A stretch of 64,000 nt of DNA from Fasciolopsis buskii (Eukaryota; Platyhelminthes; Trematoda; Plagiorchiida; Fasciolidae), in contig LUCM01002853.1 in the NCBI GenBank assembly GCA_008360955.1, forward strand, positions 96,304 through 160,303. Reading direction: 5' to 3'. The translations under genes were made by a program, and so were the position numbers. The notes beneath the pieces were generated by a model that was not told the origin of the DNA, did not search any database, and worked only from the letters and a program-made list of their open reading frames with translations. Position 1 is the stretch's first letter. Each line of letters opens with the position of its first letter. This document shows, piece after piece, positions 1 to 10,099 of the stretch.

Positions 1-3000
1 GGCCAAATTAGTTGATTCGAATCAGCAGCTAAGAGGAGTAAACCAAAATTCTGTCAATTGCATCGATTGCATTGGTAATAAAACGGCTTGTGAAGAAGTT
101 ATTTGTTAATGCTAGTTCTCATTAACCTGCGGTGTACTCGACCAATAAAGTTCAATAACAACAATTTTACTGTTGTGCAACTTTCCACTGTTTTGTCATG
201 GTATATGCTGCATTGTTTCGGAGTCATGATAAAATTATCCCACATGGTGTCGAAATGATTCGGAACCCATTGAAAACTAATCGGGATTGAAAGAGAACAC
301 GTCACTGTTACACATGTGGAAAACGCATGTCTGCTTGAGTATTGTATCGTAATGCACGAAAAACCCATGCATCTCACGGCGCACAGGTTTCGGAATGGAG
401 TCCAGTCCAGATGGATAAGTTTTCAGGTAAGCCTGAACAAGATCACCATCAGTCGGTCGGATTGAGAATCCTAGCGATTTTGCCAAGATGGAGACGGCTA
501 ACAGTATCGTGCTAAGATCATGGAGATTCATACTTGATATCGCGTGATTATTCACCGCTTTTTTATAAATTGTAAAAATAAGTTAACAAATTCGGCAAAT
601 CGGTTTTCTAGGCACTTTTCTAGGTGAAAAAAGCAAAGCAGCATAGGTCATGGTGATGCGGGTTGGCAATCTGCTTTGAGTCATCTCACCATTGTCGGAT
701 TCAAAATCACCCTTCCCAGATTGGCGTCCCAGTTCGGATAGGCTGGGCATGCACTACCGGTTATTCTCAACAAGGATGAAAAGGCTACACATTGCTTTTA
801 CGATTTCTGACGTTAAATCTACTCGTTAGGCCGACGTCAGTCTCATTCTTTCATCATTTCATCTCGTCCGTTCCACCTATGTTAAGACGAACAGGTACAC
901 CACAGTCAGAAGGAAAGCTGCGGCCGGCTGGAACTTGAAAGCTGATAAACATATTTGAACCCGGAATCTTTACAATGATGATGACCGATTGAACACGGCG
1001 GCAAACTATAGTCTTATATCATCGTGAGTATGACAAATTTTGAGAGATAATAGTCTCAGTCGGTTACGTCAAAATTATGTTGCTAGGAACGGTTACCGAT
1101 TTAGCATACATGCTTCAATATCTGTTGTCTCCCGATGGATTGGTTTGACTGTAAAGAGAACACGGAAGCACAAAATGTCACCAATGGACGTCACAGCTTG
1201 GCCTAATAGCAAACAGGATTTAGGGCTGCTTCACAGGGACATAGATCGCAGTAAGTGTGAGTTTGCCTTACACAATGCGATAGGATGTTGTCCTTGGAGA
1301 ACAATAGTTCGGAGCCTAAGACATGATAGGGAACTAGAGTACACTGACATCGGAGGCATAGACTTGGGCCTTTAAGACCCGTAATCACAAAGGGCTTCGG
1401 AAAGGAATAGAAACCCAGTTAACCCGGAAGTCTCCAGTTCGCTAACCGGGAAGTGAGAAAATGACAGAAGAGAACAATGCATTTATTAGTGATCCTTCAA
1501 CAGGCCTCATAAATCTGGCAATTCCTAGTGCTCATATAATTTTATAAAATGCTGTTGATCATTGAGTGAAGCAAACAAGCGGATTGCAGGTGTACGAATA
1601 CTGTAGTCATGAAAAAATGTTGACCTCGACATGTTTGAAATATCGCTTTTGAGCTGTCTCAGACGGCCTAAATCCTGATGAAATAACAGTATCAAAAAGG
1701 AATTCTGCGATGTGAGAAATATCAGACTAATTTCCAACTTGATTTTGTTGTTCCACTTCTGCTGCGAAGCCCCGGACAATGCAAAGGGCAAATTCGCCAC
1801 TAAACAATTAGGCAAGTAAGAAGCAAATAGGTAGACGTATGTAAGTCCATGCAGACCTGGGCACGACGGGTCCGCCCTAATTGAGTGATTAACTATGGTT
1901 TGGAAGCCATTCACATTAGACAAAGCCGTAGACCACTTGGAAGGGAATATGCATACTTGTTCACAAGAAGCCAGTGTGCTACTCAAACGATCCTTTCTCT
2001 TTCAATCAACTACGTTCATCTAAAGGGCCGAAGTAGGGAGTGAGTAAGAGTAGTACCTCACCCATGAACTATTGATACCTGCTAACCTTTTCTTCTCGAT
2101 CTGCTTTATTATGAAGCTACCAATAATACTGCTTGGCAAGTCCCTGAGGAGATGCACAGGAAATAACATGAGACTAATTATGGCTGATGATCCATAGCCT
2201 AAGATTCCGCATAACGATTAATTTGAAGCACATCGGTGTAAAAAGAGTACAGATGCGCATAAAAGCGTTGAAGGGAGAGCGCAGAAGAATATTTAGCTGG
2301 TTATGACATTTCCGGCGGTATGACCCTTTTATACAAAGCACTTCTTCTTTCACCTATTGAGTGAAGTTCAACAGTTTCGCGGCGCGCCAAAAATCAGAGC
2401 ACAGCCGAGCTCTAGAGAACGGACTAACTTCGAACGAAGTGTGTGACATTCACCTTGCAGGCATGCTGCTGTGCCTGGCTTCCATTCACTTCCACGATCC
2501 CTCCGCACAGCCAAATCAAAAACAAATATAACCATTCTTCTCAATACCTCCTACCATAACCTTGACTAGAGTAAGCGGAGAAGTTGCAAACGAGCTACGC
2601 ATAGACGATGAATCATTTTGACCCAAGCAAATCTGCCTTTCGATGTAGATCGATCTATTCAATATACGGTTGCAAAAAGCCACCAGATGGAATCATCGAA
2701 ACAGCTCTGATATTCAATTCGTCAATGACGTTCGATGAACTATTAATAGCTTGCTCCAAACGCACACAAACTTGACCACAACCTTATACTACTAGCTTAC
2801 ATCAGTCGCGAGAATGCAAACATTCAATTTTCAGTTGTGCAGAATCGACTCGCTCTTATATTGCTATTTGTTTTATGACACCTTTTTATACAAGCTTACC
2901 CTTCTGTAATTTGGTCAGATGGGAAGAATGGCTCATCTTTTAATCTCTCCGGTGCCATTCTGCTAGGAACGTTGTCAGTCTATCTAATTACGACATAAAT

Positions 3001-3600
3001 ACCTTGTAGAACGCCGTAAATGACTTCAGCTCAGTTGACATGGCTGAAGTCACCATTAGTTGAGGACTAGGAAATTAACTGCAAGCAATAATTGAACCTA
3101 ATTTTCTTTTTCATTTGGCTAACTTTATTGTTCGCACAATAAGACAAATAGGAAAATAACCAGCTCTAAACTAGACTGATGAAAATCTTAAAACAGATGC
3201 ACACTGCATTTGTAAAATGGGCCTACCGAACCTCACGCAAAATGACTCTCTTGCTTCATTTTTCGGGTGTCGCATTATTCGGTTTCAAGTGCTCGTGATT
3301 ATGCGGTGTTGGAATCGCAATGAACACAACAGTCGAGTGTTCATCGTGGATTCGGATCATATTTGGTTCGTGCTCGCTTTGGTTTGTACCTAGTCTGTGG
3401 TCACGCCAACACGGTAATCGCCAGTTTCATTTCCACTCAGGGCTCAGCCAAATTATCGGCGCAGCGAAATTCTCGGGATCTGAGCGAACACCAAAAGCAT
3501 ACAAAAGACACCCAGCACTCAATGGCAACAGCTATGTAGCACTGCTTGCCATGTAAACTTCAGAAACCGATGATATCCCTGACTTTAGTTGTTGTTCCGG
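1..3600. other. Non-coding stretch, nothing recognised
   Basis: I see no recognisable protein family, RNA gene or clear tandem repeat here. Open frames are short, and the longest (153 codons, minus strand, 1525-1986) begins with TTG rather than ATG and resembles nothing I know. Its length is within what chance gives in 64 kb. A small GATGATGA run near 975 resembles the 3' tail of the RTE elements further right, but nothing else there supports an element. Confidence 0.5.
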
Positions 3601-3654
3601 ATGCTCCCATATCTTCCTCCTGATTGCCATAAACGTTGGGAGACCTAGATCCCT

Positions 3655-5220
3655 GGGTCATCAACTGACGAAGAACGTGAGAAATGACCTGAAGCAGAGG
3701 TGGAGTTGGAAATGTGGGTAAATGGAAAAGACGTCAGGTATCGGCAACATTTACGAGCTTTGTCGATTAATCAGGACTTGCATTTACACCTACAAGTGAG
3801 CCAATGCAGTTAGATACCAGGCCTTCATTCGAAGTGGAGGTTATGAGACACAGGATTTCTGAAAAGCCATTGGACAGGTTGATTAGGTGGTCTGTTTCTA
3901 TCTTTCTACAGGAACTGTAGAAAGTGTTGACATCGGAGTTAAGAAAACTGGGATCATTGTGGATAGGCGAAGAGATTTCTGCGGATTGATGCAATCGATG
4001 TTTGAACCGATTCATTTTTAAGTTCATGGGACCTTATGTGTAAATCACAGAGGAATCATTTTATATGCATCTCATTCAAACAGCTCGCGGAGATTATTCT
4101 CCACTGATTAATTAGTGCCTACTAGAAGTGCATGTGTGACAGTCAAGCCGGTTTTCGACCCGGCCTAAGTGGATTGACTAAATTTCACTTTTTGACAAAC
4201 CTTGTAACGCGGACGTACTTCCCGTAGGTGCAAGAGTTGAAAGCAGCATTTGACTTAGTATATTATATAATCTTTTGGGCTGCCACTCACGGACCGGTGT
4301 GACAAACAAATTCTCGCCTATGTGGTTTGTGTATGCAGTCAACGGAAGTCGAATTCGTCCTTGTGGTGTTCATCCACCTGAGTTCACTGAGGGAAACGGT
4401 GTCCGTCAGTGCTATCCTCTTCGTTCATTTCTTTCCGGCTTTATCAATGAAATGAATAAGGAAATCGTCCTATCTATAGGTGAGAACAATAGCACTGATA
4501 TATTTTGACACAGGAAACTGCTTGGCTCAGAATATGGAGACGATGTTATACTACTAAATCGGGACCAAATTATATGCCACTTCTTCTCAATAGTCTGAGG
4601 GATGTGCTTGGGATATTCGAAGTGAAAGATGTCGTTGTAAGAATCGATTGACTTGAAGCCGAGCCTTGTTCTTGCAAGAGCAGAACTGCGCTAGTTGAAT
4701 AGACTCATTTACTACAACAATTGTGTCTGACCTGGTGGTTGTTTATCGGAAGAAATGTCCTCGAGCATACAAAGGCCCGATTGGCAGTCACCAATTTGGG
4801 ACGTCTGTGGCGTCGACGTGGCATCCGGTTATCCATTACAGGTTGAGTGTAAACAACTGCATTTAGGTCGATACTGCTCTGAGGCTCAGAAACGAAACGA
4901 CTCAGGTCATGGTTTGCGACGATTTTAGGCATTTGGACACAGTCTTGTTCTCAGCATGCATAGGACTCGGTGGAAAAATGTTTTGAGTAATTTGAAGACT
5001 AGGCGTTGGGTACCGGGTCGTGGGGTTTCGACCTTTAGAACAGGCATTAAATATGAGAAGAATAAAGTGGCTTGATCGTCTTTTGCACATGTTCACAGAA
5101 CGATTGTCATGTGCGTTGCTCTTCTGGGAGGGTAGTAATTGAGAGATAAGTTGAAGTGGGCAGTCGATGACATGGCAAAAAAGGTATGGGAACTGTTACC
5201 AGCAGACATACTCGTGTAGG
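3655..5220 (+). mobile_element. Decayed RTE-like LINE: linker and reverse transcriptase remains
   Basis: This is a dead non-LTR retrotransposon, read on the plus strand through several frames. Before the reverse transcriptase, 3663-3775 encodes QLTKNVRNDLKQRW, a stop, then MEKTSGIGNIYELCRLIRT, the usual linker of fluke RTE LINEs. Motif A survives as LKAAFDLV near 4235-4260, the GVRQ motif near 4402-4413, and the catalytic box as YGDD instead of YADD at 4533-4544. LLLNSLRDVLGIF follows in another frame. The C-terminal region survives as RLAVTNLGRLWRRRGIRLS (about 4770-4845) and MRRIKWLDRLLHM (about 5053-5092). There are many stops and at least three frame changes, so no protein can be made. 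No endonuclease domain was recognised upstream, so the copy is probably 5' truncated. The edges are approximate and no target-site duplication was found. The RTE assignment rests on motif memory, not a search. Confidence 0.8.
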
Positions 5221-5224
5221 TTTA

Positions 5225-8200
5225 GTTAAACTGTAAAATCTCCTCATGCTAAGTTTGGAGAAAATAGTTAAAATCACTCAATATCTCGGTCACTGGAGCT
5301 CTTGATTTCGAAACCTGCGCTCTTCTATTTGGTTGTCCAGCTTTTTATATTCTAGTTGACTATTCACTATTTTCCGTTCATGTCTCTTTCCAATAGTCGT
5401 TACTCCAATCTAGCTTGCCTGTGTAATTTTGATGGTTGTAAATGCCTGAAATGAGATATGTGCGTAACTTACAGCCGCGAATCATGAAAAACACTTTCCT
5501 GCCGGTTAGCAATGCTTCAACAGCCTTGCGTGCTTAGGTCTGACTGAATTTCTGATCAAATCTTCTCATTGCCTCATTTCATATTGTTACTAGATGATCT
5601 GCACTTACGACAAGCCTCAAAAACCTAGATGGGCACTGTCATGTTTCACTTATCCCTATACATAAATGCATGCTGAGAACAATTTCAGTTAATAAGATGC
5701 ACTTTTGTCAGTAATAGCAGATCTTAGATTACATTAACGTAAAAGCTGAATGATGGGCATGGGCTAACGTTATTTAGATTGCTAATTGTCTGCTGCAGTT
5801 CGAGGTTCCCGGTAAACCTAACTAAAATTGTCTCGCGTCGCCTATCTTACATTCCATGAACTAAACAAGTGTGCTTATGCAGTACACAATTTAACAGTCC
5901 TTAAATGTCAAGAGGAGCCAAACGACAAATGGGATGAGCAAATTGGACAGAATTGGTAATTTACTAATTTGATACATTTTCCCTGCAGCATCATACGGAA
6001 TTCGACACTTACTTGTCTGCTGACATTAATTGGTGTTGCTTTTCCGCATTCTTATGCTATCTTATCCGAATATCAAGAATAGTATAAAATCACTACCGTC
6101 GTGAGTTTTGCTTTCGTCTTTTTCTTGTTTTCTGTGCAAGAAATATTGTAACACATGTTGTGATTGCTGGGACTCCCAGAGCCCAATACTGGTTGTGTCC
6201 AGTTGTTTTGATTAAATGGATACACTAAACTAACCAATGTCTACTAGTTATTAAACCAGTAGAAGTCGGTGATCCTATTCGGCAAATTTTATTTCGGTCC
6301 AGTAATCTCCGTAACCAATGCACGGTAGCAAAACGAAAATCTAATGTGCTCTGGTATACTCATAACCTTATATATTTTTATTTTTAGAAAGAATCTAACG
6401 GCAAGTTCATTTGGTTGAGGGGTTGCAACCCATGACATCCACACGGACTGTTTGGATTCCTTAACGATTTCATGTCACGGACACCAAATTTTTAAAAGCT
6501 AAGGCGTTGAGCGAACTGCTCTTGTACTTCGAGCAAAAGTAGTGGAGTTCAAGCAACACACTTCCAAAGTGATTTGGACTGTACTGTTTGCCGTCAAATT
6601 AATTTCCGTAATCAGTATTTGCCACTCCGGCTGCCATGAGCACATGGACATAAGTCCCTTGAAACACTCCGGTGCAGCTCAACCGTAGCCCGTTTACACA
6701 AGGAGTCAATAAGAAACACGACGACATACGAGTGAGAAGCATATATACGCCCCAAGAAACACTGGCTTGAACGTATCTCATCGATGAGATGACTTCGTAT
6801 TTCACAGCTGGTTTGGCCTCCAGGTTGTCTTCACTTGAGTAATTCGGATCAAAGTCATACCATTACATACTGACAGTTCACAAATTTGTTTTATTGCTAT
6901 CGTTTGAATTCCGCATTGTTTTTGTTGTACCGATAGTATGCCAGTAAATATACTCTTTAACCAAGCAAGCCGTCCGTACGGCAAGTTTGAGAAAATGCAG
7001 TGGCAGGAATCACTGGGTGAAAACAAAATACAGCATGCAGCTGAACTAATGGATCTTTTGTGATTTATATAAGTCATTTTATTCCTTATGCTTATGTTAG
7101 GCCAATTCTGCCAATTTTGGGACTGTAAAACTTAATAGTGGGTTAATTTCTTCACGTACATAAATTAATAGTTTTGCTGTTGAAACTGGTCTCCAGAATA
7201 CTCTTCCGGCTTCGAATCACCTTGCTTATTGGGTGTATTGGACATGTTGAAGTCTACGTAACATCCGTTAATCGAAAAGCATCTTGCTATTTTCTGACTT
7301 GATTTGCTCGATGTTGGTCTTCAATTCTCCGAAATACTTTCTGCACAGTAACTGAATCGTTAGTGTCTGATTGGGTCACATTTTCCCCGGGGTTCATTGT
7401 TAGCACTGACATATTCATCCGAAGTCCACTATTACGCCAGAGTTTATAAGTAGTGCGACAACTACATCCACTCATTTGTGATTCCGGACGGAAGGTTTCA
7501 AGACTCAGTTAGTAAATTGATCCTGTCTGAGTTGGGGTGAGGGCTGAACGCATTTATTTCCAGCGGTAAACTTCATATCGCATCACCACCAAAAGGAAAT
7601 GAGAGAACAAGGCTTGGGGCGAGTATTAGCAACGTGCATCTTTTTTTAACAGACTATCTCAGCATACACGCATTCAGTTGTACGGGCATTAATATTAGAA
7701 TCGCAAATCAGAATTATGGATGGATAGTTTGCGTAGTGTGGTGATCACTCCAGACAACAGCAACCAAGAAATTACAAAAATGTCATCATGGTATTCCAGG
7801 GGCTCGGTCTACTAAATTTCGCATTTTATGGTGCTGACCTTGAGATCACATTGCGTCAGGATTCGTCTTGCATTCGAAATAGTTATTGTGTCAATTGTCA
7901 ATTGTCAACGTATGCACAAAGTCAAACGTAATCAGCGTGACCACAGAATAACAAGAATTATGTTGTTTAATGGTTCTTTTAACCAAAATGGCGACCAGCG
8001 ATCTGCATGTGATGTCCCAGAAACACTGTCACGAATTCTGCTGTTTTAATTTCTGAAATATCAAAACTTGCATTAGTAGCCTAAGGTGTGGTTTTCATAT
8101 GTGTGTTTCATTCTCCGTTGTCAAATTACAAGTCCAAAACAACCGAAATTTGGTTATTTATAGGCGTCTGTGTCTGTCTGAATAGTGCGGTCGTGCTACT

Positions 8201-9295
8201 GTGTCTTCAAGACATTTAATTTAATTGTTTTTTTGTCAGAGGTTGTGTATAATCGATCACAATTGAGAGTATAAAGAGAAGAATAATTTCATGGGATGTG
8301 CAAAAATTGGATTGAGTTAGACTCCAAGGGACTTTAAAGACTTCTATTCAATGTTTCACAAACCGTGAGTGTATATCAGGAGCATTCGGAGTTGCGACAC
8401 GTAAATGCTAGCTATGATGGTCAAGGTCTCGGGGAAGACAGATATTATCACTGTCATCAGTCAGTTCGTGTTGTCTGTCCGTTTGACAACTACGAATGAA
8501 AGCTGCGAATATGCAATAGTCAAATTAGTTGGGATAGCCTGAATATTTGGTTTGAAATAATTCCTCTTTAAGACCGAAGGAATTTCCAAATGTAACTGAA
8601 ACTTCGGATCACATTTCGGACTGCTGCTCGCAGCGAAAGATAAATGAGGCTTGATTGACTGTTGGTCTTTGTAATTGCTTGTATGTCGGTCTTTTTAATT
8701 TGTCGTTCAGAAGCCTACCGTTTTCGGGTTTCTAGTTTTATCATCAACCACAAGGATGTAACCTATTCTATCATATGTGTTCTTCTCAAAATTCAGGTTC
8801 GCATTTCGTGGCCGGTTAGCCAGGCGACAGTATTGATATTTCAGTTAGTATCCCACCGGTTTTTATTCTAGTATTACTAACATTGTTTACCCCGTGCCTA
8901 TTTTTCAGAGTAATGCATACCACATTACTTATGACGCTTTGCCGATACACACAACGATTGGGCAAATTTGAATGTCACTCTGCCGGTTCTGCCGGGAACT
9001 TGATGGGTGCCACAGGGGGCCACTGGTGTTGTCTTCTATGGTGGTTCATCCATAGGGCTCTGGCTATGCTGCAGCAATCCTCGGTGGAATTTCATCCAGT
9101 ATTTCTATGAAACAAAGCAAAGTGGCATTATGTAAACATAGCAGGACAGGGTTTAATAGCGAGTTGGGGGTCATGAGTGGTATTACAGAACATTAGAAAT
9201 TATCTGTTACACCACCCAACGTAAAGCGTAAGTAGCTATACCGATCATAATAAGGTATCACCAAAGCTTTTACAATGCTATCTGCAGATTTCCCA
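5225..9295. other. Non-coding stretch, nothing recognised
   Basis: There is no gene, RNA gene or mobile element that I can support here. Minor items are a threefold TGTCAAT direct repeat at about 7888-7910 and a somewhat GC-richer patch around 8960-9090. An open frame of 75 codons covers that patch (8883-9110) but matches no family I recognise. Confidence 0.45.

Positions 9296-9300
<5 letters not shown>

Positions 9301-9332
<32 letters not shown>
9301..9332. repeat. (TA)16 microsatellite
   Basis: Thirty-two bases of perfect TA dinucleotide repeat. It sits at the boundary of the inverted copy of the hammerhead-repeat body. Shorter TA-rich runs occupy the equivalent boundary in the other copies (9751-9765, 9861-9879, 10030-10053). 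It is therefore likely part of the repeat unit and not an independent microsatellite. Confidence 0.95.
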
Positions 9333-9335
<3 letters not shown>

Positions 9336-9450
9336 GAGAGCGGAATCTAGATTGTGTGTACGTGAAAGCTCTTCCTTGTAGGTTCCACAGAATAACCACG
9401 ACTGTAATTCGTTAATAAAACTTTGTCTCTTTGGCTGAGCCAAACTTAGG
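9333..9450 (-). repeat. Hammerhead-repeat body, copy A (inverted)
   Basis: Read on the minus strand, this segment aligns along its length with the bodies at 9487-9615 and 9901-10030. It starts with CCTAAG, then the hairpin TTTGGCTCAGCCAAA (on the plus strand 9430-9444). AGACAAAG, GAATTACAG, a CTGTGGAACC block, GAAGAGCTTTC and GATTCCG follow in the same order as in the other copies, and then the TA run. No ribozyme core is visible beyond the TA run, so this copy has lost it or is bounded there. It lies head-to-head with copy B, 36 bases apart. Confidence 0.75.
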
Positions 9451-9486
9451 AAGGAGAGGAAAATGTCACTAAAATAAGCAGGCAGA

Positions 9487-9660
9487 TCGGCTCAGCCGAA
9501 ATGACAAAGAAATACCAACGAATCACAGCTGTGGTTCTTCCGTGGACACTTCGGCGAAGAACTTTTATGGACAATCCAGAAGGTACAAATTAGATTCTGG
9601 TGAGACATAGCGATTCAGAATGCACAAGTATGAGAATGTTTGGGAGAGAGAGTACCAGAT
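9487..9660 (+). repeat. Hammerhead-repeat body, copy B
   Basis: This is a body copy in the plus orientation. It starts with the hairpin TCGGCTCAGCCGA (9487-9499), then ATGACAAAGAAATACCAACG, GAATCACAG, TGGTTCTTCCGTGGACACTTC and GATTCTGGTGAGA. It continues through AGAATGCACAAGTATGAGAATG into a ribozyme at about 9663. The same order of blocks at 9901-10030 makes the pair a direct repeat about 415 bases apart. It has no coding capacity. Confidence 0.8.
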
Positions 9661-9712
9661 AAATATGCCTGAAGAGCGCAAGCAACCGCGAAACCAGTCT
9701 TTACTCCGGGAG
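9661..9712 (+). ncRNA. Hammerhead ribozyme, decayed copy 1
   Basis: The conserved core is present: CTGAAGA (9669-9675), a three-pair stem II of GCG (9676-9678) with CGC (9687-9689) closed by an eight-base loop, GAA (9690-9692), an A-U closing pair (9693 with 9698) and C at the cleavage position (9699). Stem III is weakened, because ACC faces AGT and one of three pairs is lost. Stem I does not pair: the six bases before the core (9663-9668) and those after 9699 are not complementary. It is probably inactive as a monomer. Its similarity to the ribozyme at 9767 shows shared origin. Confidence 0.7.
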
Positions 9713-9766
9713 AATTTCGGGCACTGATCTTAATACTACTTACAATTTACATACATATATATATAA

Positions 9767-9818
9767 GGTACGCATACCTGACGAGCGACAATAACCGCGA
9801 AACCGGTCGTGTGCCCCC
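9767..9818 (+). ncRNA. Hammerhead ribozyme, type I, complete core and helices
   Basis: A self-cleaving RNA motif is predicted. Stem I pairs GCATAC (9772-9777) with GTGTGC (9809-9814), six pairs including one G-U, and a GG/CC extension (9767-9768 with 9817-9818) lies beyond an internal loop. The core is CTGACGA (9778-9784). Stem II is GCG (9785-9787) with CGC (9796-9798) around ACAATAAC. Then come GAA (9799-9801), stem III as ACC (9802-9804) directly followed by GGT (9805-9807), and C at 9808, predicted to be the base 5' of the cut. Every invariant core position of the family is met, including the A-U pair at the base of stem III. Stem III has no loop and is a six-base palindrome, so efficient folding probably needs two copies pairing as a dimer, as I recall for short-stem-III animal hammerheads. 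Activity is inferred, not shown. Confidence 0.85.
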
Positions 9819-9840
9819 GGGAAAATTTTGTTCACCTATC

Positions 9841-10030
9841 CAGATACTACCTGCTGCTTCTATATATACATATGTATATCTGGGGCATTCTGCCCTCGAT
9901 CCTAAGGTTGGCTCTGCCCAACTGACAAAGAAGTATCAATGAATCACAGTTGCGGTTCTTCTGTGGACTCTTCGACGAAGAGCTTCCATGCACACATCTG
10001 ATGCACAGATTCGATTCTGATGAGAAATAT
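9841..10030 (+). repeat. Hammerhead-repeat body, copy C with flanking TA tract
   Basis: This segment follows the complete ribozyme: ATACTACCTGC, a TA-rich tract with a palindromic TATACATATGTATA, then CCTAAGG, the hairpin GTTGGCTCTGCCCAAC (about 9907-9922), ACTGACAAAG, GAATCACAG, GGTTCTTCTGTGGAC and GATTCTGATGAGAAATATG. A second hairpin, CTCTTCGACGAAGAG, lies at 9968-9982. Taken from ribozyme to ribozyme remnant (9778 to about 10061), the unit is roughly 285 bases. Confidence 0.75.
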
Positions 10031-10050
10031 GTATGTATATATACAAATAT

Positions 10051-10092
10051 ATACGCTCTACTAGGCAACGACAACCACAAAAAATACTAAAG
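10051..10092 (+). ncRNA. Degenerate hammerhead remnant at end of the array
   Basis: The sequence ATACGCTCTACTAGGCAACG followed by ACAACCACAAAAAA can be lined up with the functional-looking ribozyme (CATACCTGACGAGCGACAATAACCGCGAAA), with two small gaps. The core bases CTGACGA and GAAA are mutated, so it cannot fold as a hammerhead. Its position, immediately after body copy C and its TA tract, is where the next ribozyme of a tandem array should start. That position is the main reason for the call. Confidence 0.35.
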
Positions 10093-10099
10093 TTTTATT

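Noticed and set aside
1525..1986. 153-codon open frame, minus strand
   Set aside because: Starts with TTG, matches no family I know, and has no splice or expression context.
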